From Phycisphaerales bacterium (GTDB lineage Bacteria > Planctomycetota > Phycisphaerae > Phycisphaerales > UBA1924), in NCBI GenBank assembly GCA_040217175.1, contig JAVJNT010000001.1:992001-1056000 (forward strand): a stretch of DNA of 64,000 nt, in the 5' to 3' direction. Below the pieces are notes generated by a model, which was not told the DNA's origin, did not search any database, and saw only the letters and a list, made by a program, of their open reading frames with translations. Position 1 is the first letter of the stretch; each line of letters opens with the position of its first letter. This document shows, piece after piece, positions 40,391 through 48,261 of this stretch. Both the position numbers and the translations under genes were made by a program.

Positions 40391-42487
40391 TCAGCGCTCG
40401 AGGCTTCGCTCAACGGCGCCCAGCCGTCCGGCCCACGGCGAGCCACCCAACTGGGAATCCACGCCTCGGAGCTTGAGCAGGTAGCCGCGGATCCGGGCTT
40501 CCATCTCGCCGATGGCCTGACCGCGATCGGAGCGCGTTCTTCGTTCATCGGCGAGCAGTTCAAGCAGCCGAGTCCACACGAACCAGTACTCGTCCCTGGC
40601 GTCCGGCCGTAGCCTCGACGAAGCTTCGAGATACGTGGCAAAGGCCCGTTCTCTCGAGCCCAGCACGTCGTGGGCCCGTGCCCGAAGGATGATCGCGTCG
40701 ATGCCCTGCACGTCGCGGACGGCGTCGAGGACGCCCACGGCATCTTCTCGTCCGCCGCGATCAAGCAGGGCCTGGGCGACGCGCATCGCCAGGGCTTCCT
40801 GATCAATGTCGGTCGCGTCGGGGTGGGCCTTGGCAAACGAGAGCGCGGCCTCGAGCGTTTGGAGCGACGGCGCATCGTCCGTCGCCCGTTGCACCAACAA
40901 CGTGTGGGCAGCGCCGGCGAGCGCAATGGCGTTCTCGCGTACGGCCGGGTCGTCGCTCGTCATAGCGGCCTCGGCGAGTTCGAGCGCGCGTTGCCAACCC
41001 TCGCCCGCCGACATCAGGCTTGCGGCCAGACCCAGCCGCCATGGATGGGCCGATGCGTGTCCCGGAGCGCGTTCGATTGCGGCGGCCAGGAGGGCGCGAG
41101 TCTGCGCCGGATCCAACACGTGACCCGAGGGACCCAACGCGCGCGTGGCGCTCGCGGACAGCAGCCCCTCCAGGTTCGCGTCCTGCTCCCCGAGCAACGC
41201 CACGACCAGCGACAGGGCCCGGGCACGACGCGATTCCGACTCGCTGGTGTCCTCGGTGCGTTCCGCGGTCGCGAGCAGGAGTCTGGCGAGCAACTCTCGG
41301 GCCGGGGTCAGTTCGGCGGGCTCCGGGTCTTGCTCCGCGGCGTGATCGACCACGTGGGACAGGAGCTCCATGGCTTGCTCGTCGAGGCCCGGCTCGTTCT
41401 CCGCAATGAGCGCCCGGGCCGCGCGCAGCGTGACGTCGGCGGCCACGCCCCGCCACTGGTGCCCGCCCTGGGCGAGCGCCGACAGCCGTCCGTTGGCAAG
41501 CGATGCCCGCTGCGCTCTCGAACCGCCGAATTCGGATCGTTCTTCGAGTTCGATCAATGCCCGGCCGGCCCGCTCCAGTTCGCCCGCCTCCGCGAGGACG
41601 CGAGCCTGCGCTTCGACCGCGAGCACGTGCAGGGCCGCATCGATGCCACCGGTCCGATCGACGAACGGCGACCTGCTCGCGGCCTCGGCGATGGCGCGCA
41701 CCTGAGCGTCGACGCCTCGCTCGAGCCGAGCCCGCAGCAGGGCCGCCTCGGCGTGCGTTCGCGAGCCGGAGGGGATCGGCCCCGCAGACAGCACACGCCC
41801 GAGAGCGTCGATCGCCGGCTGCTTGCCGCCGGGCTGGTGGATGAGGGCGATCGCCAACGCCGTGTCGCGGATGGCCTCGGCCTGGCTCGATTCCACACGC
41901 AGGCCCTGCAGCTGGCTGATGGCGTCCTGGGGCGTGGCCCCCTCGGCGCCGCCGGCGATGCGGAGTGCCGCGGCCCGACCCATGAGCAGGGGGCGGCGCA
42001 CGGCCAGCTCGATCTCGGCCAGCCGGCGGTTGAGCGTGCGATCGCCCGGTGCGAGCTCCCCACCGTCCTCGATGATGCTGCGCTGTCGCTCGAAGCGGGC
42101 CTCGATCTGCTCGCCTGCGCGGCGTGCCAGCTCGTAGGCCGTCTCGGCGGCGCGGACCGCCTCGGCCCGCTCGCGTTTGCCTTGCATGCCGACGACCAGC
42201 CGGGCATCGTCGAGCGCGAGCGTCAGGCGGGCGAGCTCGTCGGCGGCCTGGTCGAGCATCCAGATCGCCGCGTACGAATCCGACGGCAGGGCCGTCATCA
42301 GGGCCCAGCGTTCGCGGATCGCCCGGTCGAGCGCCGCCTTGCGTTCGCTGGCGGCAGCGCCGTCGCGGTTTGCGTCGGCGATGGCGGCCTCGACCCGCGC
42401 GACCATGGCCGCCCGTGGCGAGTCGGCGTCCTGCGCTACGGCGCTCGACGCGAGGAAGACGATCGCTGCAAGGCTCGCACGCATCAT
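40391..42487 (-). CDS. Secreted TPR-like helical protein downstream of a VWA-like protein
   Basis: 698 residues. A signal peptide ends near SSAVAQD (~19). The remainder is Ala/Leu/Arg/Glu-rich and alpha-helical with TPR-like repeats. The start ATG-ATG (42487/42484) overlaps the stop of the upstream VWA-like gene, so the pair is translationally coupled. No catalytic motif. A VWA-like plus TPR pairing resembles BatA/BatB-type envelope modules, but similarity is only architectural. Confidence 0.75.
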   Translation of the reverse strand: MMRASLAAIVFLASSAVAQDADSPRAAMVARVEAAIADANRDGAAASERKAALDRAIRERWALMTALPSDSYAAIWMLDQAADELARLTLALDDARLVVGMQGKRERAEAVRAAETAYELARRAGEQIEARFERQRSIIEDGGELAPGDRTLNRRLAEIELAVRRPLLMGRAAALRIAGGAEGATPQDAISQLQGLRVESSQAEAIRDTALAIALIHQPGGKQPAIDALGRVLSAGPIPSGSRTHAEAALLRARLERGVDAQVRAIAEAASRSPFVDRTGGIDAALHVLAVEAQARVLAEAGELERAGRALIELEERSEFGGSRAQRASLANGRLSALAQGGHQWRGVAADVTLRAARALIAENEPGLDEQAMELLSHVVDHAAEQDPEPAELTPARELLARLLLATAERTEDTSESESRRARALSLVVALLGEQDANLEGLLSASATRALGPSGHVLDPAQTRALLAAAIERAPGHASAHPWRLGLAASLMSAGEGWQRALELAEAAMTSDDPAVRENAIALAGAAHTLLVQRATDDAPSLQTLEAALSFAKAHPDATDIDQEALAMRVAQALLDRGGREDAVGVLDAVRDVQGIDAIILRARAHDVLGSRERAFATYLEASSRLRPDARDEYWFVWTRLLELLADERRTRSDRGQAIGEMEARIRGYLLKLRGVDSQLGGSPWAGRLGAVERSLER

Positions 42488-43707
42488 CGCCGGCGGAGCT
42501 CCGATTCTGGCAAGAGTCGGTACGAGCCCGGCCCGCCGCCGTGCTCGCGGGCGATGGCGCGCATTACGCCGGTCGGGTCTTCTTCGAGGAACTGCACGCA
42601 CTTGACCTGCACGGGCCGCGCGGGCGGGCCGAAGATGCTCTTGCGCACCGGATTGGCGCGGTCGAGCTCGGCGAGGATCGCCTCGCGGCCCGGGCCCCAG
42701 TCGCCGCCGCGCGTCCGAGCGCCGCTGCCGTCGGTCCGGCGGATGCTCCGCGAGAGCAGGAACACCACGTCGGGCTCGCGATCGATCGCGGCGAGCAGGC
42801 CGTCGAGCGGGTTGCTCGCGCCCCGTGCCCGCACGCTGTCGAGCCAACCGAACAGCTCGGCCTTGCTGCCGGCCGTCGCGCGGCGGAGGCCCTCGGGCGG
42901 GAACGCGCGGACGCCGCCGCCCTCGTCGCCGGCCCGGCGCCCGAAGAGCACCACCGCGAACCGCTGGTCGTCGGCGAGGGCCGAGACCGAGCGTCGCACC
43001 TCCTCGAGCACGAAGGGCAAGCTGGTGATCATCGCCCCGCTTCCGTCGACGGCGTACACCACGCTCGACGCGCGGCTCGCCGAGACGCCGGCGAAGCTGG
43101 CGCCGTCGAGCGCCGGGGCCTGCGCGCTCTCGCGGAGCGCGTCGAGCGGCGACGCATCGCTCGTGCCCCGATCGAGCAGCGGCGCGGCCGTGCCCGGCGT
43201 CGTACCACGATCGAGCGGCGTGGCCTCGGCCTGCGGGACCGGGGCCGCCGCGATGCGCTCCAGGGCGCCGCCCAGCCGGCTCGAGACGGCGGCGCTGCGC
43301 TCGGCCTCGCTGGTTTCCGTCCGATCGGGCTGGTCTGGTTGCTCGGGCCCGGCCGGGTCGGTGGCCGGCGCGAGCGCGAATTGCTCGTTCTCGCCGACGT
43401 CGACGCCCAGGTCGAGGCTGATGACCGAGCCCCCGCCGTGCTGGGCGACGCCGCGGAGCGCCAGGGCCAGCAGCCCGAGCACCGCCGCGTGCACGCCGAT
43501 GGAGACCAGAACGGAGATCGCCGAGCGGGCCGGGCGAGACTCGATGGCCGGCAGCCGCGTGACCAGCGTGGCCCCGGCCGCGTTCGCGAGCCGGCCGAGC
43601 GTCGCGACGCGGCGCAACCATTCAGGTGCGGTACCGCGCGACGACGGTCGGTCCCCGCGCGCCTCTTCCCGCCCCTTCCGTGGTCCGGGCCCGTACCAGT
43701 GCCGCAT
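42484..43707 (-). CDS. VWA-like protein with N-terminal membrane helix
   Basis: 407 residues from the ATG at 43707, supported by TACGAT 5 nt upstream. A hydrophobic helix (~63-88) follows a basic N-terminus. A Pro/Glu/Asp-rich linker leads to a von Willebrand A-like domain (~195-375). Its first metal-ion-adhesion segment reads VYAVDGSGAM: Asp-x-Ser is present but the third serine is Ala. Later segments (FAVVLFGRRAG, PDVVFLLSRS) fit the VWA core strands. Possibly structural rather than metal-dependent. Start overlaps with the leader of divergent mqnD. Confidence 0.75.
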   Translation of the reverse strand: MRHWYGPGPRKGREEARGDRPSSRGTAPEWLRRVATLGRLANAAGATLVTRLPAIESRPARSAISVLVSIGVHAAVLGLLALALRGVAQHGGGSVISLDLGVDVGENEQFALAPATDPAGPEQPDQPDRTETSEAERSAAVSSRLGGALERIAAAPVPQAEATPLDRGTTPGTAAPLLDRGTSDASPLDALRESAQAPALDGASFAGVSASRASSVVYAVDGSGAMITSLPFVLEEVRRSVSALADDQRFAVVLFGRRAGDEGGGVRAFPPEGLRRATAGSKAELFGWLDSVRARGASNPLDGLLAAIDREPDVVFLLSRSIRRTDGSGARTRGGDWGPGREAILAELDRANPVRKSIFGPPARPVQVKCVQFLEEDPTGVMRAIAREHGGGPGSYRLLPESELRRR

Positions 43708-43712
43708 GCCCC

Positions 43713-43718
43713 ATCGTA
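43713..43718 (-). promoter_or_regulatory. TA-type -10 box of the VWA-like gene
   Basis: TACGAT on the minus strand ends 5 nt before the ATG at 43707. Confidence 0.45.
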
Positions 43719-43743
43719 CGGTCTTCGTGCGCTCCCGGTGCAC

Positions 43744-43749
43744 TATCCT
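43744..43749 (+). promoter_or_regulatory. TA-type -10 box of mqnD
   Basis: TATCCT ends 5 nt before the mqnD ATG (43755). The string CTATCCTGCACCATGACC recurs exactly at the M16 peptidase start (51102). Confidence 0.55.
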
Positions 43750-43754
43750 GCACC

Positions 43755-44702
43755 ATGACCCAGCCGCCCACCGGAACCCAGCAGGTTTCCCTCACGCTCG
43801 CCCACTCGCCCGATGCCGACGACATGGCGATGTGGTGGCCGCTGACCGGGTTCATCTCTCCAGAGAGCGGGTCGAACAAGCTGCTCCGCCCCCCCGCCAT
43901 CGACGCCGGCCGCTTCACGTTTACCCCCAGGCCCGAGGACGTCGAGCGCCTCAACGCGACGGCGCGGAGCGAGCCCCTGGACATCACCGCCATCAGCGCC
44001 GCGGCGTGGCCGGCGCTGTCCGACCTCTACGTCATCACCGACTGCGGCGCGAGCTTCGGCGAGGGCTACGGGCCCAAGCTCGTGGCCCGCGAGGACTCGC
44101 CGCTGCACTGCGACGGCTGCGTCCGGGCCCAGAAGCCAACCATCGCCATCCCCGGCGCCCGCACGACCGCGGCGCTCGTGCTCAGAATGGTCCTTGGCGA
44201 TGCCCGCGAGGAGACCACCCTCGTCGAGATGCCCTTCCAGCAGATCGCCCCGGCCGTGCTCTACGGCCGCGTCGGCGCGGGCGTGCTCATCCACGAGGCC
44301 CAGCTGACCTACGAGAGCATGGGCCTCAAGAAGCTGCTCGACCTGGGCGCGTGGTGGACGGAGAGAACCAACCACCCCCTGCCGCTGGGCCTCAACGTCG
44401 TCCGCACCGCGCTCGACGCCGAGCACGGCGCGGGCACCGTCGCCGAAGTTAGCCGGCTCTTGAGCGAGAGCGTCGCCCACGCCCGCGCGAACCCCGAGGA
44501 CACCCGGGCCTACCTCAAGCTCCACGCCGCGACCCGCCCCGAGTGGCACGACGACGAACTCCTCGATCGCTACCTCTCGATGTACGTCAGCGAGCTGACG
44601 GCGAGCATGGGATCGACCGGCCGCGCGGCGCTCGCGAGGCTCTACGAGGAGGGCGCACGACACGGCCTGTTCGACCGCGCGGCCGAACCGGTGGTCGTCT
44701 AG
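43755..44702 (+). CDS. mqnD: 1,4-dihydroxy-6-naphthoate synthase
   Basis: 315 residues of the MqnA/MqnD periplasmic-binding-like fold. The N-terminal LAHSPDADDMAMWWPL matches the MqnD signature SPDxDD, and the mid-region has GPKLVARED and IAIPGARTTAALVLRM. MqnD converts cyclic dehypoxanthine futalosine to 1,4-dihydroxy-6-naphthoate in the futalosine route to menaquinone. Other mqn genes are not in the window. Its presence indicates a menaquinone-based respiratory chain, consistent with the nuoB gene. Confidence 0.88.
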   Translation: MTQPPTGTQQVSLTLAHSPDADDMAMWWPLTGFISPESGSNKLLRPPAIDAGRFTFTPRPEDVERLNATARSEPLDITAISAAAWPALSDLYVITDCGASFGEGYGPKLVAREDSPLHCDGCVRAQKPTIAIPGARTTAALVLRMVLGDAREETTLVEMPFQQIAPAVLYGRVGAGVLIHEAQLTYESMGLKKLLDLGAWWTERTNHPLPLGLNVVRTALDAEHGAGTVAEVSRLLSESVAHARANPEDTRAYLKLHAATRPEWHDDELLDRYLSMYVSELTASMGSTGRAALARLYEEGARHGLFDRAAEPVVV

Positions 44703-44732
44703 CGACACGCGCCGCATCCAGCGCCGCAGCAT

Positions 44733-44824
44733 CCGCCGAGCGAGTCCTCGAGCGAAGAGCGCATGCGGAGGCGCGGCGGCCCCCGGCCGCCCGGGCGCAA
44801 GCCCGCCAAGCGAGTCCGCGAGCG
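44733..44824 (+). repeat. Direct repeat pair of 22 bp
   Basis: CCGCCGAGCGAGTCCTCGAGCG (44733-44754) and CCGCCAAGCGAGTCCGCGAGCG (44803-44824) differ at two positions and lie 70 bp apart in the intergenic region after mqnD. Confidence 0.5.
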
Positions 44825-44920
44825 CCTCAAGAACACCCTCATTGCGAGAGCCCCGGCGCAGCGACCCTGTCTTCAGGGGCGCTCCGCCGGGGCGGCGGAA
44901 GTCGGCGCTCCCCAGATAGC

Positions 44921-44946
44921 AAAGGGGAGCGCACCGAGCGCTCCCC
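44921..44946 (-). terminator. Intrinsic terminator of the following minus-strand gene
   Basis: On the minus strand GGGGAGCGC-TCGGT-GCGCTCCCC (44924-44946) is a perfect 9-bp stem followed by TTTGC, 35 bp beyond the stop at 44982. It probably also serves mqnD from the other side. Confidence 0.75.
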
Positions 44947-44981
44947 TCACATGGGACGCAACTTTCTGGATCACACGCGTC

Positions 44982-45671
44982 CTACGACGCCTTCTTCGCC
45001 TCGACGCCACTGGGCGCCTGCTCGACCAGCGTCGACTGGTTGCCGGCCCCGAACTGGATGGCGAACTGCGCCAGGCCGCCGTCCTTGGTGGACGTCTGCG
45101 GCGTGATGCGGTAGGCCACCTCGGTGGTCCCAAGCGGGATGCCCGAGTCGACCAGCACGCGGTCCTTGAGGGTGACGAACGGCACAAACGGCTGGCCCGT
45201 GCCACCGACGCGCCGGTCCACGCGGTAGGTCACCGCGCCGACGCGCGCCGGGTTGGGGCACGCGAAGCGCACGGTCAGGTCGCCGCCGATGGACAGGCTG
45301 TGCTTGAACATCGTCGGCGTGCCGGGCGCGGGCGTCGCGGTGCGATCGGCCGGCGGGGGGACGACCGCGGCCGTGTAGATGGCCTCGGGGTCCTCGGCGT
45401 TCTTGGCCGTCGAGCGGATGATGCTGACCTGGCCGCTTGCCAGGCTGCGCATCGAGGCGACGGCGTCGTCGAAGGTCGCCACGGCGTTGCGATAGGCCGT
45501 CTTGGCGTTGATCTTGGCGGTGCGGGCGTTCGCGGCCGCGCTGGCGAGCGCGCTCAGCTCGCCGATGGTCGCCGGGTCGAGGTTCAGGAGCACGGCGTTG
45601 TCGGTCCAGGGCGTGATGTGGGCCTGGACCCAGTTGATGGCTTCTTCCGGTCTGCTTGGGATGGTGCTCAT
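44982..45671 (-). CDS. Hypothetical protein with Fn3-like C-terminal part
   Basis: 229 residues from the ATG at 45671 (GGAG SD 7 nt upstream). No signal peptide. The N-terminal ~110 residues are helical (PATIGELSALASAAANARTAK). The C-terminal ~100 residues read as a beta-sandwich (VGAVTYRVDRRVGGTGQPF), like a fibronectin type III fold. It starts 340 bp from the 21-bp repeat array. I associate the pattern with a conserved hypothetical family of environmental bacteria, function unknown. Confidence 0.7.
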   Translation of the reverse strand: MSTIPSRPEEAINWVQAHITPWTDNAVLLNLDPATIGELSALASAAANARTAKINAKTAYRNAVATFDDAVASMRSLASGQVSIIRSTAKNAEDPEAIYTAAVVPPPADRTATPAPGTPTMFKHSLSIGGDLTVRFACPNPARVGAVTYRVDRRVGGTGQPFVPFVTLKDRVLVDSGIPLGTTEVAYRITPQTSTKDGGLAQFAIQFGAGNQSTLVEQAPSGVEAKKAS

Positions 45672-46011
45672 GGTCAGGCTCCGATCGTCATGTGTGGTGC
45701 GAGGTTGGCGACCGAAACGAGCCGGGCCGCCGACGGCTGTGCGATCGCGTTCTTCATCAGAATCGCTCCACGCGGCGACCCCCATCACGAGCAGGCGACC
45801 GCAGGACTCCGAGACTCGCCCCACCACGACGGCGGGACCGAGAACGTCATCGAGCGTTCTGGGACGCGACTTGACCCGAGCCCAAGGAGTTCCGAGCCAG
45901 TATTTTCCCGTATGCCCCGGGCCAATAGCCGGGCCCGCGTAGCCGTTCGCCATCCATCTAGGAAAACCGCTCTCACGGCAGCGCCAGGGCGGTTCGTGGT
46001 CCGACGAAGCG
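45672..46011. other. Non-coding gap before the repeat array
   Basis: No credible gene. The segment GGGCCAATAGCCGGGCCC around 45919 is a small GC-rich dyad. The rest shows nothing I can name. Confidence 0.5.
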
Positions 46012-46242
46012 CAAAAACGGCGCGAGTTTTTCATGGTGGAGCCCATCCTTCCCATGAAAAACTCCGGCCCCACCATGAAGCCGCGCGACTTTTCCATGGA
46101 AGACTCCGGCCACGCCATGAAGCGACGCGACTTTTTCATGGAGCGGCGCGGGTTCTTCATGGAAAAGTTCGGCCGCGCCATGGAGCGGGATGCGCTTTCC
46201 ATGAAGATGTGGGAGCGTCCTATGAGGGTACCGCCTGCTGTC
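46012..46242 (+). repeat. Array of 11 degenerate 21-bp tandem repeats
   Basis: Units start at 46012, 46033, 46054, 46075, 46096, 46117, 46138, 46159, 46180, 46201 and 46222. From the second unit on, each begins with ATG, usually as CATGGA or CATGAA after a pyrimidine-rich end such as TTTTC. Two unit types tend to alternate: one of form ATGrAAAACTCCGGCCCCACC, one of form ATGAAGCGACGCGACTTTTTC. The unit junction is a partial palindrome centred on CATG (for example TTCCATGGAA). Both strands stay open in one frame, giving Met every seventh residue, but there is no SD and the sequence looks more like a repeat than a gene. There are no spacers, so it is not a CRISPR array. Confidence 0.85.
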
Positions 46243-46362
46243 TGATGGCCTCCGCGCGTCCCGTCAAGCGGGAAACACCACATAGTCGATAGGCGTATGT
46301 TTGGCAGAGCGACCGGATGCGCTCGCCGTTGGACACCTCGTCGGGGAAGAGGGAGGGCGGCC

Positions 46363-47115
46363 GTGGCACAGGGATCGACCATCGAATGGACCAGCGCGAC
46401 GTGGAACCCCATCGCGGGCTGCACGCCGGTCAGCCCCGGGTGCCTGAACTGCTACGCCGCCCGCATGGCCCTCAGGCTCGAAAAGATGCAGAAGGGGACC
46501 GGCAAGTACGTCGGCACCGCCGGCAAGGCCAGGGACGGACGGCCCGTGTTCACTGGCCGGGTGAACCTGGACGAGGACGCCCTCGACCTGCCACGCTCGT
46601 GGAAGCTCGGCCGCACGATCTTCGTCAATTCCATGAGCGACCTGTTCCACGACGCCGTGCCCGCGGTATTCGTGCGACGCGTCTTCGACGTGATGGAGCG
46701 ATGCCCCCAGCACAGCTTCCAGGTGCTCACCAAGCGCCCCCACCGCGCCCTCGAACTGGCCGGCCGGCTGCCGTGGCCAGACAACGTGTGGCTCGGCACG
46801 AGCGTCGAGACGGCCAGGTACTACGAGCGCATCCGCCTGCTCCAGAAGATCCCCGCCCGCGTGCGCTTCCTCTCGTGCGAACCACTGCTGGGCCCGCTGG
46901 CCCGCATGCCGCTGAAGAACATTCACTGGGTCATCGTCGGCGGCGAGAGCGGGCCGGGGGCGCGGCCGATGCAGGGTTCGTGGGCCCTGCAGATCAAGAA
47001 CCAGTGCGAGGCCAAGGGCGTGCCGTTCTTCTTCAAGCAATGGGGTGGCGTGCGGAAGAAGGAGACGGGCAGGGAGCTGGAGGGGCGGACGTGGGATGAG
47101 ATGCCCGAAGCATAA
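46363..47115 (+). CDS. Phage Gp37/Gp68-like protein (DUF5131), three-cysteine motif
   Basis: 250 residues from a GTG start at 46363 with a GGGAGG SD. The N-terminal [21 protein letters not shown] and following LNCYA give a C-x6-C-x2-C cluster, typical of DUF5131 and suggestive of a radical-SAM-like [4Fe-4S] site. Further family segments are [28 protein letters not shown] and SCEPLLGP...[13 protein letters not shown]. Proteins of this family occur in phages and in a two-gene cassette with TcmP, which follows 26 bp downstream here. Biochemical role unknown; nucleic-acid or nucleotide modification is a reasonable guess. Confidence 0.88.
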   Translation: MAQGSTIEWTSATWNPIAGCTPVSPGCLNCYAARMALRLEKMQKGTGKYVGTAGKARDGRPVFTGRVNLDEDALDLPRSWKLGRTIFVNSMSDLFHDAVPAVFVRRVFDVMERCPQHSFQVLTKRPHRALELAGRLPWPDNVWLGTSVETARYYERIRLLQKIPARVRFLSCEPLLGPLARMPLKNIHWVIVGGESGPGARPMQGSWALQIKNQCEAKGVPFFFKQWGGVRKKETGRELEGRTWDEMPEA

Positions 47116-47141
47116 TGCGACGATCGCGTGGGGGACGGTGA

Positions 47142-47948
47142 ATGGAAGTATCAAATGACGGCTTGTACATGTCGGAGGTCGGCCGGTGGTCAAAACGCAA
47201 GTACCACTTTTTGAGCAACTACCTGAACATGTTCTCGACGGGCATGAAGAACAAATGGCCGCAGCGACACTATGTCGACCTGTTTTCCGGGGCGGGACTG
47301 GCCCGCCTCCGTGATCAAGGCGAGATCGTCGTCGGAAGCCCGCTCATCGCCGCCAGGGTACGTGACCCGTTTACGAAGCTGCACTTGTGCGAGGCCGATC
47401 CCAAGAAGTTCGAAGCACTCAAGCAGCGGATTTCTCGTGAACCACTCGCCACTCCACCGCAACTCGTGCATGGGGACGCGAATCGATGCATCGATGAGAT
47501 CGTCGCAGACATTCCGCCAGCGGGTGCGCTAACACTGGTCTTTGCGGATCCGTACGGCTTGCACTTCGACTTCGATACCGTTCGCAAGCTTGCCGATCGC
47601 AAATGCGACCTAATTGTGCTGCTCGCGGACAATATGGACGCGTTGCGCAACTGGTCCGCGTACTACCAGCATGACCCCAACTCGAATCTTGATCGCTTCA
47701 TGGGTGAGCCCGGATGGCGCGACGTCCTAAAGGAGTCGCCATCGGAACGGCTCGCCCAGAACCTGCGCGACCGATACTGCGACCGCCTGCGATCGCAGGG
47801 CTTTCAGTTCTTTGGGTGGGAGCGCGTCGTCAACGATCGGAATCGAGATATCTACACGCTGCTCTTCGCCTCGTCGAACAAGCGCGGGCTCGATTTCTGG
47901 GGCAAGGCCAGCGCCACCGACGAGGGAGGGCAACGGCGGCTGTTTTAA
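47142..47948 (+). CDS. tcmP: Three-Cys-motif partner protein TcmP
   Basis: 268 residues. N-terminal KYHFLSNYLNMFSTGMKNKW and YVDLFSGAGLARL with GSPLIAA match TcmP, the defined partner of the three-Cys-motif (DUF5131) proteins. The DLFSGAG motif and later VFADPYGLHFDFDT resemble S-adenosylmethionine-dependent methyltransferase folds (motif I and a DPPY-like loop reading DPYG). Lower GC than its neighbours in parts (for example 47142-47230), which fits horizontal transfer. It forms a same-strand pair with the Gp37/Gp68-like gene. Confidence 0.88.
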   Translation: MEVSNDGLYMSEVGRWSKRKYHFLSNYLNMFSTGMKNKWPQRHYVDLFSGAGLARLRDQGEIVVGSPLIAARVRDPFTKLHLCEADPKKFEALKQRISREPLATPPQLVHGDANRCIDEIVADIPPAGALTLVFADPYGLHFDFDTVRKLADRKCDLIVLLADNMDALRNWSAYYQHDPNSNLDRFMGEPGWRDVLKESPSERLAQNLRDRYCDRLRSQGFQFFGWERVVNDRNRDIYTLLFASSNKRGLDFWGKASATDEGGQRRLF

Positions 47949-48261
47949 GAACATTGGTCCGCGTGCTCACGCATGCGGCTCGGACGAAGGCCAGGGCAAC
48001 TCGTTCTTCGTCGTCTTCCTCACCCCATCCCCGTCTTCTCTGCGCCTCCGTGCCTCTGTGGTGAACTCCCTCTTCCCACGGTGAGGCACGCGTGCCGACG
48101 CACGCGGCTCGGATGGAAGACCCCTCACCCCGGCCCTCTCCCCGAAGACGGGGAGAGGGAGGCGGACCGCGGCCGCTTCGGGGCCTTCGCGACCTTCGCG
48201 TTCGATCCTCTTCGCTCGTCCGTCCCCTCGCTCGCGCGAGGGGCTCGTGAAGGCCGGCGAC
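47949..48261. repeat. Intergenic region of short dispersed-type repeats
   Basis: Three elements fill this gap. A 29-bp direct repeat occurs at 47961-47989 and, diverged, at 48090-48118 (shared core CGCGGCTCGGA-like). The string CTCTGCGCCTCCGTGCCTCTGTGGTG starts at 48038, of a type that recurs between genes in many bacterial genomes. At 48134-48159 an 11-bp perfect inverted repeat (CCCTCTCCCCG / CGGGGAGAGGG) sits inside CCTCACCCCGGCCCTCTCCCC, a familiar REP-like element. No gene is credible here. Confidence 0.7.

Noticed and set aside
46012-46242. CRISPR array
   Set aside because: The repeats are contiguous 21-bp units without spacers and are degenerate; no cas genes are near.
46033-46245. 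70-residue protein with Met every seventh residue
   Set aside because: No SD or -10 box for its start, and the same region is open on the other strand with the same periodicity, so the open frame is a by-product of a 21-bp repeat.
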